A stretch of 64,000 bases of DNA from Hippophae tibetana (GCA_037013495.1 CM072806.1:1488001-1552000); one strand, 5' to 3'. Shown: positions 47,349-59,084, numbered from the stretch's first letter. Made by a program: numbers and translations. The notes: generated by a model not told the origin, from the letters alone.

Positions 47349-48941
47349 TCATCTTCTACAAATACCAATCAAGTCCAAGCAATACTTGAACTTATTAAAC
47401 AGAACTAGTTTGGTTAACATATCCGCTGGATTCTTTGTAGTGACTATCTTATTGACAACAATAGCACCATGAGAGACAGTGTTACGAACGAAATGATATC
47501 TGACATCAATGTATTTGATTCTTTCATGATACATAGTATTCTTAGTCAAGTGTATCGCACTCTGACTATCACAAAATACAACAAAAATATCCTGGTGTAA
47601 ACCCAAATCACAAACCAAACCTTTAAGTCAAATGACTTTTTCACTGCTTCTATTCCTGCCATATATTTTGTCTCTGTCATAGACAAAACAACTATAGACT
47701 GTAAAGTAGCCTTCCAACTAATGACACAATGAGAAAGAGTGAAGACATAACATGTCAGAGATATTCTTCTATCCAAATCACCAGCATAATCAGAGTCCAC
47801 ATAACCAATAACACTGCAACTAGTATTAGAACTCCCATCATATATCAAACCAAAATTAGATGTACCTCTCAAATAACGAAGTATCTATTTCACTGCTTGC
47901 CAATGACCCTTACCAAGATTACTCATATATCTGCTGACAACACTAACTACATGTGAAATGTCTAGACGAGTACAAACCATAGCGTACATCAAACTACCAA
48001 CAACACTAGCATATGGAACATGAGACATGTATCGCTCTTATTTTTCTGATTGTGGTGACAAATCCAAAAAAAGCCTAAAATGCGCAGCTAACGGCGACTC
48101 ACATGTTTAGACTCTTTCATACCAAAACGTTCAAGAACTTTTTCAATATAACTTTTTTGAGTCAAATAAAGCTTGCCCGCTTGTCTATCCCTGTAAATTT
48201 TCATGCCCAAAATTTTCTTCATTGTACTCAAATCTTTCATCTCAAACTCACCACTAAGTTGAAACTTTAATTTCTGAATCTCAGACTTATTCTTAGAAGC
48301 AATAAACATATCATCAACATAAAGTAATAAATAAATGGATGAACCATCATGAAATCTTTTATGATAAACACAACTATCATAATCACTCTTAGAGTAACCA
48401 TGATCAATCATAAAAGAATCAAACCGTTTATACCACTGTTTAGGGGATTGCTTCAACCCATAAAAAGACTTTTCAATAAACAAACATGATCTTCCTTACC
48501 TGGAACAACAAACCCCTCTGGTTGATGCATATATATTTGTTCTTCAAGCTCACAATGTAAAAAGGTTGTCTTGACATCAAGCTGTTCTAATTTCATGTCA
48601 AACAATGCAACCATAGCAAGCAACACACGAATAGAGTTATGTTTCACAACAAGTGAAAATACTTCATTGAAGTCAATACCTTTCTTCTGACAATAACCCT
48701 TTGCAACAACACATGCCTCGTACCTAGTTGCTTCAACCTCAGGTATACCTTCCTTTTTCTTGAAAACCCATTTGTTTCCAATAATCTTCTGGCCCTTAGG
48801 CGGTTTCACCAATTCCCAAGTATAATTCTTATGAAGTGATTCAATCTCTTCATTCATAGCAACCAACCACTGAACAGACTCATCACAAGTGACATCTTCA
48901 TGATAACTAGAAGGTTCATACACCTCAATAGACTCTGTCAC
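47349..48941 (-). pseudogene. Copia reverse transcriptase and RNase H
   Basis: Frame 48453-48941 has the RT start (WELVKPPKGQKIIGNKWVFK, LEQLDVKTTFLHCELEEQIY). Frame 48088-48483 has YGLKQSPKQWYKRFDSFM and the catalytic LLLYVDDMFIA. Frames 47546-47872 and 47349-47618 carry the RNase H (GYVDSDYAGDLD, FCDSQSAIHLTKN, NPADMLTK). The four pieces lie in three different frames. Confidence 0.9.
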
Positions 48942-49197
48942 AAATAATGCAAAAGAAACTAAGTATGCATCTGCGTACCTCTGAGGTCGTCATATCTCTC
49001 TTATTCCTTTACCCTTAGCAATACTATATAGTTACTCATGTTGATCTTATGCTACATCATGAGCAAAATCATTTATCTCATCCATAAATGGCTGATCTGA
49101 AGTACCCTCTTGCACTTGACTAGGAGCTTCACTCTCAAGCTTCACTCTCAAGCTTCACATGCTCACTAACGTCGTGGTCTTTATCTGCAACAATAGA

Positions 49198-51326
49198 CTA
49201 TTTTTTATTTTGCAACATAGAAAACTCATCACACTTAACATCTCTACTAATCAAAAATTTAGGTGGCTTGGGTTCAACACACCATAATCTATAACCCTTC
49301 ATCCCAGAAGGATATCCCAAAAATATGCATTTCAATGCCCTAGGCTCAAGTTTACCGTCATTAACATGAGCATAAGCAGGACAATCAAAAACTTTCAAAT
49401 CAGAATAATTAGCAGGAGTACTAAAGAATACCTGAAACGAAGTCTTCAACTAAATTGCAGTTGATGGAGATCCATTCACCAAATAGCAGACATGGTTACA
49501 AGCTTCAACCCAAAAGGATTTATCTAAGTCAGCTTGAAAGAGCATACAATGAGCTCTTTCTAAGAGAGTCTTATTCATACGTTCTACTACTCCATTTTGA
49601 TGTGGTGTATGACGCACAATGCGATGTCTCACTATGCCATTTTTTCACACAACTCATTAAACTGATTGTCACAAAATTTCAGACCATTATCAATTCTCAA
49701 ATGCTTGATTTTCTATACAAGCCTTGAATTTCACAAAATTTGAGAACACATCATTCTTATTCTTCAAAAAATACACCCAAACATGACATGAGAAGTCATC
49801 AATAAAAGTCAACATATACCGAGCACCACTCTTAGACACAACACGAGAAGGACCCTAAAGATCTGAATGAATATAATCAATAGTACCTTTCGTTTTATGG
49901 ATGGTTGTACTGAACTTGACCTTATGATGCTTTTCATAGACATAATGCTCATAAAAATCAAGCTTCCCAGTTTTCTGACCACAAAGCAAATCCCGTTTGC
50001 TCAAAATAGACATCCCTGCCTCACTCATATGCCCAAGCCGCATATGCCATAATCGAGTAGTGTCTGAATCTTGATCTGACGAGGATGAAACTAATACATT
50101 ACCAATAATAGTGCTACCCTGAAGCATATAGAGACCACGCGACAATTGTCCTTTGATAACAACGAGAGCACCCTTACTAACTCTTAAAACTCCACCTTTA
50201 GCTACATACTTGTAGCATTGTGAATCAAGAGTACCCAAAGATATCAAGTTCTTTTTCAAATCTGGAACATGGCGAACATCTTTCAAAGTCCTAACAATAC
50301 CATCATGCATCTTAATTTGGACAGTACCAATACCAATAACCTTGCAGGACATATTGTTTCCCATCAAGACAACACCCTCATCAATAGACTGATAAGAAGC
50401 AAACCAATCTCTATTGGGGCACATATGGTAAGTGAAACCCGAATCAAGAATCCAAACATCTCCAAGAGAACCAATAGATACTGATAAAATATTTTCACCA
50501 ACATAACCAGAACTATCTGCAACACTAGCAACATCATTAGTACCAGAAGACGTTGTAGCAGATTTTTCTTTACCTTTGAGTTTCGGGCAATTTACTTTCC
50601 AGTGCCCTTCCTGACAACAATAGTTGCATTTATCTTTTCTTTTTCTAGATTTAGATCTAGACTTGCCTCTATTATTACTTGTGTTTTTTTCTTGATTTCT
50701 ACCTCTGACAAATAAACCACTGCTATTATCATTGTTGCTAGTAGACACATTTTTCTTCAACTCTCTGGAATTCAAAGTTGCTTTGACATCCTCCAAAGAA
50801 ATAGTGTCTCACCCATATAGCATAGTATCAACAAAATGTTTAAATGAATGAGGTAAAGAACACAATAGAACTAAGGCATGATCCTCATCATCAATCTTAG
50901 CATCACCATTTTTCAGATCACTAATAATTTTAGTAAATTCATCAAGGTGATCGTGTAAATATGTACCTTCTAACATTCTGAATGTATACAAACGTTGTTT
51001 CAAATATAACTGACTTGTCAAAGACTTGGTCATATATAAATTCTCCAATCGCATAATACCTCATCAGACAAGGATAACTGAATTGAATTGAGAGCATTTT
51101 CCATCAATGCATCTTTTTCTTCATCAGTTAATTTTTCTGGCAATTTATCTTTGTCTTCAAGTGTCTTAACGAGCCCTTCTTTAACTAATACAATCCACAT
51201 CTTCATACGCCATAGATTGAAATCATTTCTACCATTGAATTTCTCAATTTTGTATTTTATCGCCATGACAGAAAACCCAATATTAAATAAACAGAAGCAT
51301 AACCCAAAAAATATGAAATCAATCAA
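49198..51326 (-). pseudogene. Copia gag, protease and integrase
   Basis: The gag start (MAIKYKIEKFNGRNDFNLW) lies in frame 51030-51326, continuing at 50809-51054 (RMLEGTYLHDHLDEFTKIIS). Frame 49855-50796 gives a CCHC knuckle (CNYCCQEGHWKVNCP), the protease DVWILDSGFTYHM and GAG-pre-integrase RLWHMRLGHMSEAGM. Integrase remains are at 49450-49632 (RHTPHQNGVVERMNKTLLER) and 49198-49449 (FDCPAYAHV, FLGYPSGMKGYRLW). The part with the first two catalytic aspartates of integrase is broken up by stops. Confidence 0.88.
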
Positions 51327-51399
51327 ATAACCAAAAGCTCAAAATAAATCACAAAGAGCAAACTTGATCAGTTCCAATAAATAGCAAAATAACTCAATG

Positions 51400-51411
51400 C
51401 TCTGATACCAA
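51400..51411 (-). other. Copia primer-binding site
   Basis: On the minus strand TGGTATCAGAGC follows the 5' LTR after three bases; plus-strand GCTCTGATACCA. Initiator-Met tRNA type, as in the gene-carrying element at 33828. Confidence 0.8.
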
Positions 51412-51413
51412 TT

Positions 51414-52137
51414 TGTTATAAATTAGCACTTATAGAAGTGAAGATCGGGTCTAATTTTGGTTGCACAAATTAATAATAATGGATAACAGTAAAATAATAA
51501 GCAATAAGAAAATAAATGACACACAATGATTTAAGTGGTTCAACTTTTCAATGTGAAAAGTCTACTCCACTGATGACGGCACACCGAGAAAAATCCACTA
51601 ATAACCAAATGGAGATACAAACACCAATATTTGAGAACTTCACAAAATATAAAAAAATCCAAATATACCCACAAAATTCTAACTCTAATTTGCTAGTAAT
51701 ATATAACAAGATAAATTAACAAATTTGCTATTAAATCAAATATTACCGTACAAATATTAACAATGGGTAGATTCCACAATCTCCTCAATTTCATGCAGCT
51801 TCTGATTTATTTTCCTATGTCTCGACTGGTGCAAATAGAAACAGAGACTCAAGGCTACAAACTGTTGAAAAATGCAGAGAATTATTGAGCAGGAAAATAT
51901 TAGAAACACCAAAAAAAGAAAGGACAAATTGGAACAAATCAGTTTCTGCTATTTCTTTTTTTATTCTCTCTGTTCTCATTGCCGCAACTTTTCTTATTTT
52001 CCCAGCTCTGAAATTCTTCTCCAGCGGCTGCTATTTCTCACGCAGCATATATATATATATATAGGAATAGGTTAAGTGTTTAATTTGGGTAGATGGGCTT
52101 TTGGCTCAATTTTTTTTGTTTTGGGTCAAATTTAACA
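51414..52137 (-). repeat. 5' LTR of the copia element
   Basis: 724 bp. Slightly longer than its partner owing to small indels, e.g. a longer TA run near 52055. Confidence 0.92.
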
Positions 52138-52296
52138 AATAGTCCTCTGTACATCATGAAGTCTTTGCAACTGATTGACTTCTCCATTTGCATTCACAGA
52201 GGTTGACATAATATCTTCACCTGTTTCTACTATTTTCCAGACATTCCGATGACAAAGTACCTACATCCTCAACAGTTGATTCTCTATTTCGATCCC

Positions 52297-52873
52297 GTTG
52301 AAAATTTGTGTTGAAAACATCAAGGTCAAAGGCCAAGGCCTAAAGACCTTTCTAAATAAAACAAGCTTTTCAAAGTTATATTATTTCTTTCATATTTTTA
52401 TTACAATTCTATAGCTATATATAAGGAGATTTACTCATTGAATTACTTTTTGAATTAAACATTTCTTGATTTACTCGTTGAATTAAGAATTTCTTGTTTT
52501 ACTCCTTGAATTAAGGATTCATTGTTTTTCTCCTTGAATTACTCCTTAAATTAAGGATGACAACTCTTTGAATTAAGGAGTTGACACTCCTTAATTTTAT
52601 CTCCAATAGAATAAATCAATGAGTTAACATCCTTAATTTAAGGAGTAATTCAAGGAGAAAAACAAGGAATTTTTAATTCAAGGAGTAAAACAAGAAATTC
52701 TTTATTTAAGAAGTAAATCAAGGAATTTTTAATTCAAAAAGTAATTCAATGAGTAAATCTTTTTATTTATAACTATATAATTGTAACGAAAATATGAAAG
52801 AAATAATATAATTTTAAGAGAGCTTGTTTTATTTGACAAAGCCTTTAGGCCTTTGGCTTTGGCATTTTCAACA
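52297..52873. mobile_element. Foldback/MITE-like element, 577 bp, in the kinesin exon
   Basis: The whole segment is one long imperfect inverted repeat. The left arm starts GTTGAAAATTTGTGTTGAAAAC then 'ccaaggcctaaagacc'; the right arm ends 'ggcctttggctttggcattttcaaca'. The arms continue inward with 'aataaaacaagct', then repeats of 'ctccttgaattaagga'. It is flanked by GATCCC on both sides (52291-52296, 52874-52879). Deleting the element and one GATCCC restores an uninterrupted kinesin frame (MEESSRD then RNRESTVEDV), which supports the boundaries. No coding content. Confidence 0.85.
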
Positions 52874-54189
52874 GATCCCTACTCGACTCTTCCATTTCAA
52901 TGCATCGAACTTCCTTACAATAGCCATCAGAATCTTCTGTATATTCAAATTTCTTTCCAGTTGAAATTTTTGAAGAGCTATCATCAGACAGTAGTTCCTC
53001 AAGACTACTTTCACAATCGCCATCATCATAATGAGGATTGTTGAACTTTCTGACACCATTCAAACAGGAATTATTAGCCACACTTGATGCCTCTGATAAA
53101 GAATCATCATCTTTCCATGTGTCCCATCCCTGACCTTTAGGATGACTATCTGCAGCCTGAGTAAGAAGAAAAAAATATATAATCAAGAGCAGCATTTTAA
53201 AATGTTACCGAATGTCACTGGCATCAGACAGAAATCCATACTTGTTTTGAATCTTGATCATTTCCTATAATCTGTAGTAAATCCCCCACTTGAGATTGTG
53301 CCAGGTCTCATAGCTTAATTAGCTCTTTGATTCCCTAGTCCATCTACATGATAAGGATCACATTACTTAGCAAAAATTTCCATGTCTGTTAAACTCAGGC
53401 AAAACAGTGCGTCAAATGATCTGGCTTAGTGTTTGGACATGAATTAAGATATGTCGTTATAACCTTTTCAATCTGAAGATCTTTCTTTCTAAGTAATGCA
53501 GCATAATCCCAAGTTTAAGATGGAGGGCCAGGAGTTATCAATTCAGTCTCCAACCTAACTAGTTCTTTTTACAAGTGCTTAATCAAGGTCATGTCAGACA
53601 CGACTACATCAACCGGTGCTTTTGTAGTCACTTCTTTTGCACAAGAAGCAAACAAAAGCGTGTTTCTAGTTTGCTCAACATGACCTCGTGCAGGACTCAA
53701 AGTGTAAATGACGGTAGTTCTAGCATTGCCACCCAAGCAAGGCTGCAGTATCTGTGTCAGCTTAGAATCTCTGTAATTGATGTGTCTGTGCCGTCCCTTA
53801 CTGTATTTAAACTCCAAAATTGTTATGAAGCTAGAAATGATGTAATTAGCAAAGGACATGCCAGAGAGATACAAGGAGGAGCGAGATGGATGCATAAATT
53901 GATAGAGTATTGGAAACATAGGATGCTTGAGAAAAATACTCATAAAGCTCTTATGGTAGAAGATTTGGAAGTGCCTTCTGCTAGGAAGTGACCCGATTTT
54001 CAAGAGGGCTCTATTGTTATGTTTGCAATGCTTATATGTATTTGCTTGGTGAGTGTAATTCGTCTGAAAATCAATTAAACTCCATTTATTTATATAAATC
54101 ATGGATTGTTGAAATAATGAATTATTGTATGTCATGTGAATGTTATTAAGACCTATGTTGAGTGGATCATTTATTAATACCTACGTTGT

Positions 54190-55915
54190 AAAGTGGTGGA
54201 AAACGTAACCAGCATCTCAAGTAGGGGGATCAATGGACTCCCTCCTCCAATCATGAGGCATGGGATGAATCCTGTATTCCAAGTGGGGGAATCAGTGGAC
54301 TCCTTTCTCCTATCATGCGGTGGTCGTCGTGTAAACTATGCACGAGACAAAAGACATTTAAGAGCAAAATTAACTTCAACTCTTAAATTTGTCTTAAAGA
54401 GGAGGTTCAGTATGAAACTTAAAGCTCTATCTTAAGACGTATCCAGCATCTCAAGTGGGGGGTCAGTGGACTCCACCTCCAATCATAAGGCATAGGATGA
54501 ATCCTTGGGACAAGTTTAAGAATTCCACAAGATAGGCAATATGTGAGGATGAGAATCAAATCTCTTATATGTGCTCCTTGGGACGTATCCTGCATCTCAA
54601 GTGGGGGGTTAGTGGACTCCACCTCCAATCATGAGGCATGGGATGAATCCCGCATCCCAAGCGAGAGGGTTAGTCGACTCTTTCCAACTTAAGGGGTCAT
54701 TAAATAAATTCCACAAGATAGGCAACATGTGAGGGTGAGAATCCAATCCCTTACATGTGCTTCTTGGGACGTATCACGCATCTTAAGTAGGTGGGTCGGT
54801 CGACTCCACCTCCATTCATGAGACATGGGATGAATCTAGCATCCCAAGCAAGAGGGTCGGTCAACTCCTTCCAACTTGGGGGTCATTAAATGAATTCCAC
54901 AACACAGGGTAAATCTCAAAAGATATTATATTTCTCAATACATCGAATATATAGGACTTCATACATAATATTTCTTGAGGTATTCTCCATTCCAGCTCAA
55001 CACTTCCTTTATGCCGTCACGTTCTATCAAGTAGGATCCCTTTGGGGTAATATCATATATTCGATATGGATCGTCCCATGTTACGGCAAACTTTCCTGCA
55101 GTAGTTTCAATTTTGTTTCCTAATGATTTTCGCAAGACCCACTCCCCTGTACTAAAACTCTTGTGCTTGAAAAATTTATTATATGTCCTTTGAATTGCTC
55201 TTTTTTGTGACTCGATTCGTATAAAATCTTCCTCTCGTTTCTCTTCAACTAATAGAAGATCCTCGCTTCTTAGATGATCATTATGGTCTTGCGTGGTTCT
55301 AGAACAATACCATTTTGGCTCCAAGGGTTATTAACTGATACAAGGCTAAGAGTAGTGCCTCGTATTCGACTACATTGTTGGTGGCCCAAAAAGTGATATG
55401 AAAACACTGCTCTATTAGGCCCCTTTTATGAGTGAGTATCAGTGTACACTCTTGTGTCCATTTAGTAATGAAATCTACGAGAGCTTGTCCTTTAATAGTC
55501 GACAAGGGCTTATAATGTATCTCAAATTCACTTAGCTCATTGATTATTTGAGAAAGGCGGCGAGACTGATCCAATTTACTCAAAATGTTCTTTAGGGGGT
55601 ATGAAGTAAGAACCACTATTCTGTGGGCGCCAAAGTAGTGCATGAGTTTACTTGTTGTCATTCTTATCGTGAATGTTGCCTTAGGATACTATTGTTGTGC
55701 TCCCATCAAGGAGTGACTTACATAATACACCAAGTGTTTCTTTCTTTCTCTATCGAATATCAATACTGCACTAACAACTTTGTTTATGAAAGACATGTAC
55801 ATATACAATTCTTCACCCGTCATAGCATTAGCCAATAGAGACGCTTTCCCCAAATAATGTTTAATGGATAACCTAAAGAGCCAAAACATCACACATATGA
55901 CATGACACAATTTTA
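54190..55915 (-). mobile_element. Ty3/gypsy relict, same family as 20731-31603
   Basis: From high to low: RNase H start (55689-55910, MYMSFINKVVSAVLIF), then 55299-55661 (RIVVLTSYPLKNILSKLDQS, TIKGQALVDFI, ATNNVVEYEALLLAL), then directly the integrase C-terminus at 54959-55324 (TGEWVLRKSLGNKIETTAGK, PYRIYDITPKGSYLIE), then a tandem-repeat spacer. The rest of the second RNase H and the integrase finger and core are deleted. LTRs were not found. It lies where the 5' motor exons of the kinesin should be. Confidence 0.85.
54205..54890. repeat. Tandem repeat array related to 25019-25330
   Basis: About seven copies of 'catctcaagtggggg(g)tcagtggactcc' plus 'tccaatcatgaggcatggga', starting near 54211, 54270, 54447, 54593, 54650, 54776 and 54838. 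Copies are grouped into a larger ~185-base order with 'attccacaagataggcaa' and 'gtgagg(a/g)tgagaatc'. Confidence 0.85.
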
Positions 55916-56036
55916 TAGGTAGTTAATTTTTGACTGGGATTAAAAAATGAATCATCATGGATGAAATACATGAGGGATTGATCCCTCTCAAAAATAAGTT
56001 ACGCTTACGTAATATTGGATATCGATCTGTCTATAA

Positions 56037-56294
56037 AGGGGATCGATCCTGTTTGAACCTGGTTGAAATCCACAGTGTTCGCACATATGGAAGGTATCTG
56101 GGTGGGCCCACAATTCTTGATGGTGTAATCCATTTCTTTCGCCCTTCCCTAGCCTCGAACCTGAGACCTAGCCCTTAAGTACCTCAGGTTCTTAGAAGCT
56201 GATACCATTTGGACCATGGTGGGCCTGCCCAAATACCCTTTAATGTGCGAACATTGTGAATTTCAACCAGGTTCAAACAGATCCTTCTATGTAT
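56037..56294. repeat. Long inverted repeat, arms ~70 bases
   Basis: The left arm (about 56037-56108: 'ggatcgatcctgtttgaacc', 'ggttgaaatccacagtgttc', 'ggtatctgggtgggccca') is the imperfect reverse complement of the right arm (about 56223-56294: 'gggcctgcccaaatacc', 'aatgtgcgaacattgtg', 'ttcaaccaggttcaaacaga'). The loop is about 115 bases. No TSD was fixed; could be a MITE or a terminal piece of a larger element. Confidence 0.7.
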
Positions 56295-56836
56295 GGAAGT
56301 GTGCCCAGTTTTTTATGTAGAGAAGGAATGATCGATTATTCTATTTAAAAAAGATAATATCTTTATTATGCAATATCAGAATTGATCCAATCAAAAACCA
56401 CGTATGTAATTCTATATATGATAGTTATAAAAGATATAACTGAATTACGATTATCTAGAATATAAGTGTTTCTTCGGCTTTTCCTAAGAGACTTCATATT
56501 TTTGATAGACTTGTTAGAGAGCTTAAATATAAGATTACAAATATATATTTGTTCACGAAAATAACCAATATTTATTGTCCTTACAAATATAAAACAAATT
56601 TTATGGAACATTTCTTTATGCATCAAGTTGTGGTATCATGTCAATAAATCAAATCAAATTAATTATGCAAATGCAAGCATCTAAGTATTGGATTCCAAAG
56701 TGCACACTAAGCTAATTCATCATCAAGAAGTTCATACAAGTAGGTAAAAGAACAACATTTAGTGACATTAACAAAAATAGTTATTTTGATGTCTATAATA
56801 AAGCATTATAAATTTGAGAGACATAATAAAGACAGC
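56295..56836. other. Aldolase 3' flank
   Basis: AT-rich. The part just below 56836 is the probable 3' UTR of the aldolase gene. An 86-codon open frame at 56366-56626 (-) shows no known motif and is taken as chance. Confidence 0.45.
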
Positions 56837-58960
56837 TTAGTAAACATAGCCCTTTACAAACATTCCTTTCTTGGCTTCCTCAGATTCTCCCTCTCCAGTG
56901 TACTTGCCTAGTTGTGCAAGTGAGTTGGCCTTGGCGCGGATAAGAAGTGCCTCTTGAGCTGCCTTCACATTCTCTGGTTGGCCTCCCCACGTTTTCAAGC
57001 AAGTGTTTTGAAGGGCTCTAGCATATGAGAAAGACACATGCCATGGGTTTGGACTTTGGTTCATGGCGTTCAAGTTGTAGGTTGCTTCAACCTCTGATTG
57101 CCCACCAGATAAAAACTGCTCAAACACAATAACTTTGAACTTATTACATCAAAAACTTCACAATTAATCATAAAAGAATAGTGAATTTTAAGATTAGCTA
57201 GCTTGCCATGATTCCAGGGACAGCAGGGGGAATTCTGCGGTGGAGGAGCTTGAGGGTGTAGTCAGCAACTTGTTCAGGAGTGGCCCTTTCTTTGCACTCA
57301 GCACCAGGAGTAACCATGCTTGGCTTGAGGAGGATACCCTCAAAGAATACATTGTTTTCAGCAAGGTAGTAGAAAACTTCAGCCCAAACTTTTTGGGCAA
57401 TTTCAAAATTTCTATCAATTCCATGTTCACCATCAAGCAATATTTCTGGCTCCACAATTGGGACCAAACCATTGTCCTACACAATAAAATTGCAAGTTTT
57501 AACAATATAAAAGTTATAATACACATAAGTTATGTTTATATGTAATAAGGGCAATTTTGAAATTTACCTGGGAAATGGCAGCATAGCGAGCGAGACCCCA
57601 AGCAGCTTCTTTAACAGCTAGAGCAGATGGGCCATTAGGAATGCTGACGACAGTACGCCTAAAACACACATACCAAAAATATTAATATGAAAAAATAATG
57701 TTACATTAATTAATTAATATTTCAGTGTCCAATAAGTGCATTAGTTAAAGAGAATTAATACCATTTGGCGAAACGAGCACCTTGTTGGTAGTAAGCAGCA
57801 GTGCGAGAAGCAAGTCCATCAAGACCTTGGCACCATGATTCATTGTTTGAACCAGGTAGTGGCACCAAACCCTGTTTTGTTCTCATTATATATGTTATAA
57901 TAAAACACCCATAAAACCACTATTATGATTATGCTCTACTTATTTAACCATACAAGTACGTATGCAATCTAATTACCTTGTCAACTTTGATACCAGGGAC
58001 AATGTTTTGCTCTTTGAGCACATCCACAATCTTCTTACCATCGATGGTGGATTGGTAAAGAGTCTCCTCAAAAAGAATGGCACCAGAGATGTATTGGCCA
58101 AGTCCTGGGACTGAAACAAGTAGAGTTCTGTATGCTTGACGGTTGGCCTCAGTATTCTCTAGCCCAATTGAAGCCAATCGCTTTCCACATGTTGCATTTG
58201 ACTCGTCCATCGCCAATATTCCACGTCCTGGTGAGGCTACTGTTTTCTGCATATAACCATTAACAACACCCACCACTATCAAATTCATACTTATGACTAA
58301 GAAGCTATCTAAGTTCCTGTTTCCTATGTGAAAACAATGCAGCTCTGCTTTATTCTATAAAATAAACACTAAATTGTTCAAAGAATTCTAGTTACATAAT
58401 TATCATCATACTTATAGATAAATAAAGAAAAAAAAAATGAAATCTTCTCACATTGGGAGAAATCCAATAAGGCCCTGGTCTACTTGACTTCTAGATGGTT
58501 TTAGCATGTGTCTATGTCTACTTGTTTCTGCTTTTCTCAGTGATAGTACTTATATAAAAATGATTCTCAACCAAATAAGTGCTTTTAGGACTCAAATGTT
58601 GTGCTTACTAACATAAAGAATAAAAAGCACTTTGAAAAGTACCTAAAAAAATCACTTTTAACATAAACAAGAGCTAACATGGTAGCTACTTTGAAAGTAC
58701 CTAAAACAATTATTCATAAGCATCATTCACGTTTATCACTGAAGTCTAAAATGTAATCATAAGATGAAAAAAGGGAAACATACGGCTGATTTGACAAGCT
58801 CATCAGCATAGGAGGTAGCTCGGACTGTGAGAGCAGAAGGGGCAATTCGGTGGCATCTGACTACTGAAATAGAAGTTTGGCGAAGACTCTGACCCTTCAC
58901 CCATTCAGACTTGTCAACAACTAGTGAGGACTTTAGTAGACTAGCTGATGCTGAAGCCAT
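56837..58960 (-). CDS. Fructose-bisphosphate aldolase class I, chloroplastic
   Basis: Six exons: 58784-58960, 57977-58246, 57762-57871, 57568-57658, 57207-57476 and 56837-57115, giving 398 residues (Arabidopsis plastid FBA1/2: 398-399). It splits fructose 1,6-bisphosphate into dihydroxyacetone phosphate and glyceraldehyde 3-phosphate and runs in reverse in the Calvin cycle (also sedoheptulose 1,7-bisphosphate) in the stroma. Residues 1 to ~48 are a transit peptide ([12 protein letters not shown]... to VRA). [20 protein letters not shown] holds the substrate-binding region. The Schiff-base lysine is K267 in [12 protein letters not shown]. The C-terminus ends in tyrosine, as needed for activity. 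The fifth exon must end at ATG|GC, so intron 5 is GC-AG. The leader is GAA-rich. No defects were seen. Confidence 0.96.
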
Positions 58961-59084
58961 TTTCTTCTTCTTCTTCTTTTTCTGTTTTGCTGCAAAGATC
59001 AGCCTAACAAAACTCTACTTGTTATCTTATCTTCTTTACAAACCACTCTTATGCTTCTTCACCACAAATTCTACTCATTCTCTG

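Larger units (their letters stand above)
46556..52137 (-). mobile_element. Ty1/copia retrotransposon, 5.6 kb, inserted in the kinesin exon
   Basis: LTRs at 46556-47254 and 51414-52137 both begin TGTTATAAATTAGCACTTA and end TTTAACA on the plus strand. Flanks ATTAG (46551-46555) and AATAG (52138-52142) are a one-mismatch TSD. Between them on the minus strand are PBS, gag, protease, integrase, RT and RNase H in copia order, with several frameshifts and stops. Removing the element and one flank joins the kinesin frame in register. Confidence 0.92.
45080..53800 (-). pseudogene. KIN-7 kinesin pseudogene, 5'-truncated and split by two insertions
   Basis: Exon-like pieces on the minus strand are 53242-53800, 52874-53156 continued at 52138-52296 and 46253-46555, 45504-45814, and ~45080-45358. 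They give the end of the motor domain ([36 protein letters not shown]), the neck and coiled-coil part (YAALLRKKDLQIEKV), then MEESSRD, SLDELRSMIGKARDEDITS and HTFVAGLKKMAKLEYEKQ. The C-terminal DUF3490-type domain is also present ([57 protein letters not shown]). Most of the motor domain, including the P-loop, is absent. Internal stops occur in at least five places (e.g. after LIKHL, in PPS*TWD, L*DLAQ, WPL*FERQ and LF*KWG). A copia element and a foldback element sit inside one exon. The intact gene's family acts in microtubule-based processes; NACK members drive cytokinesis. Confidence 0.9.
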
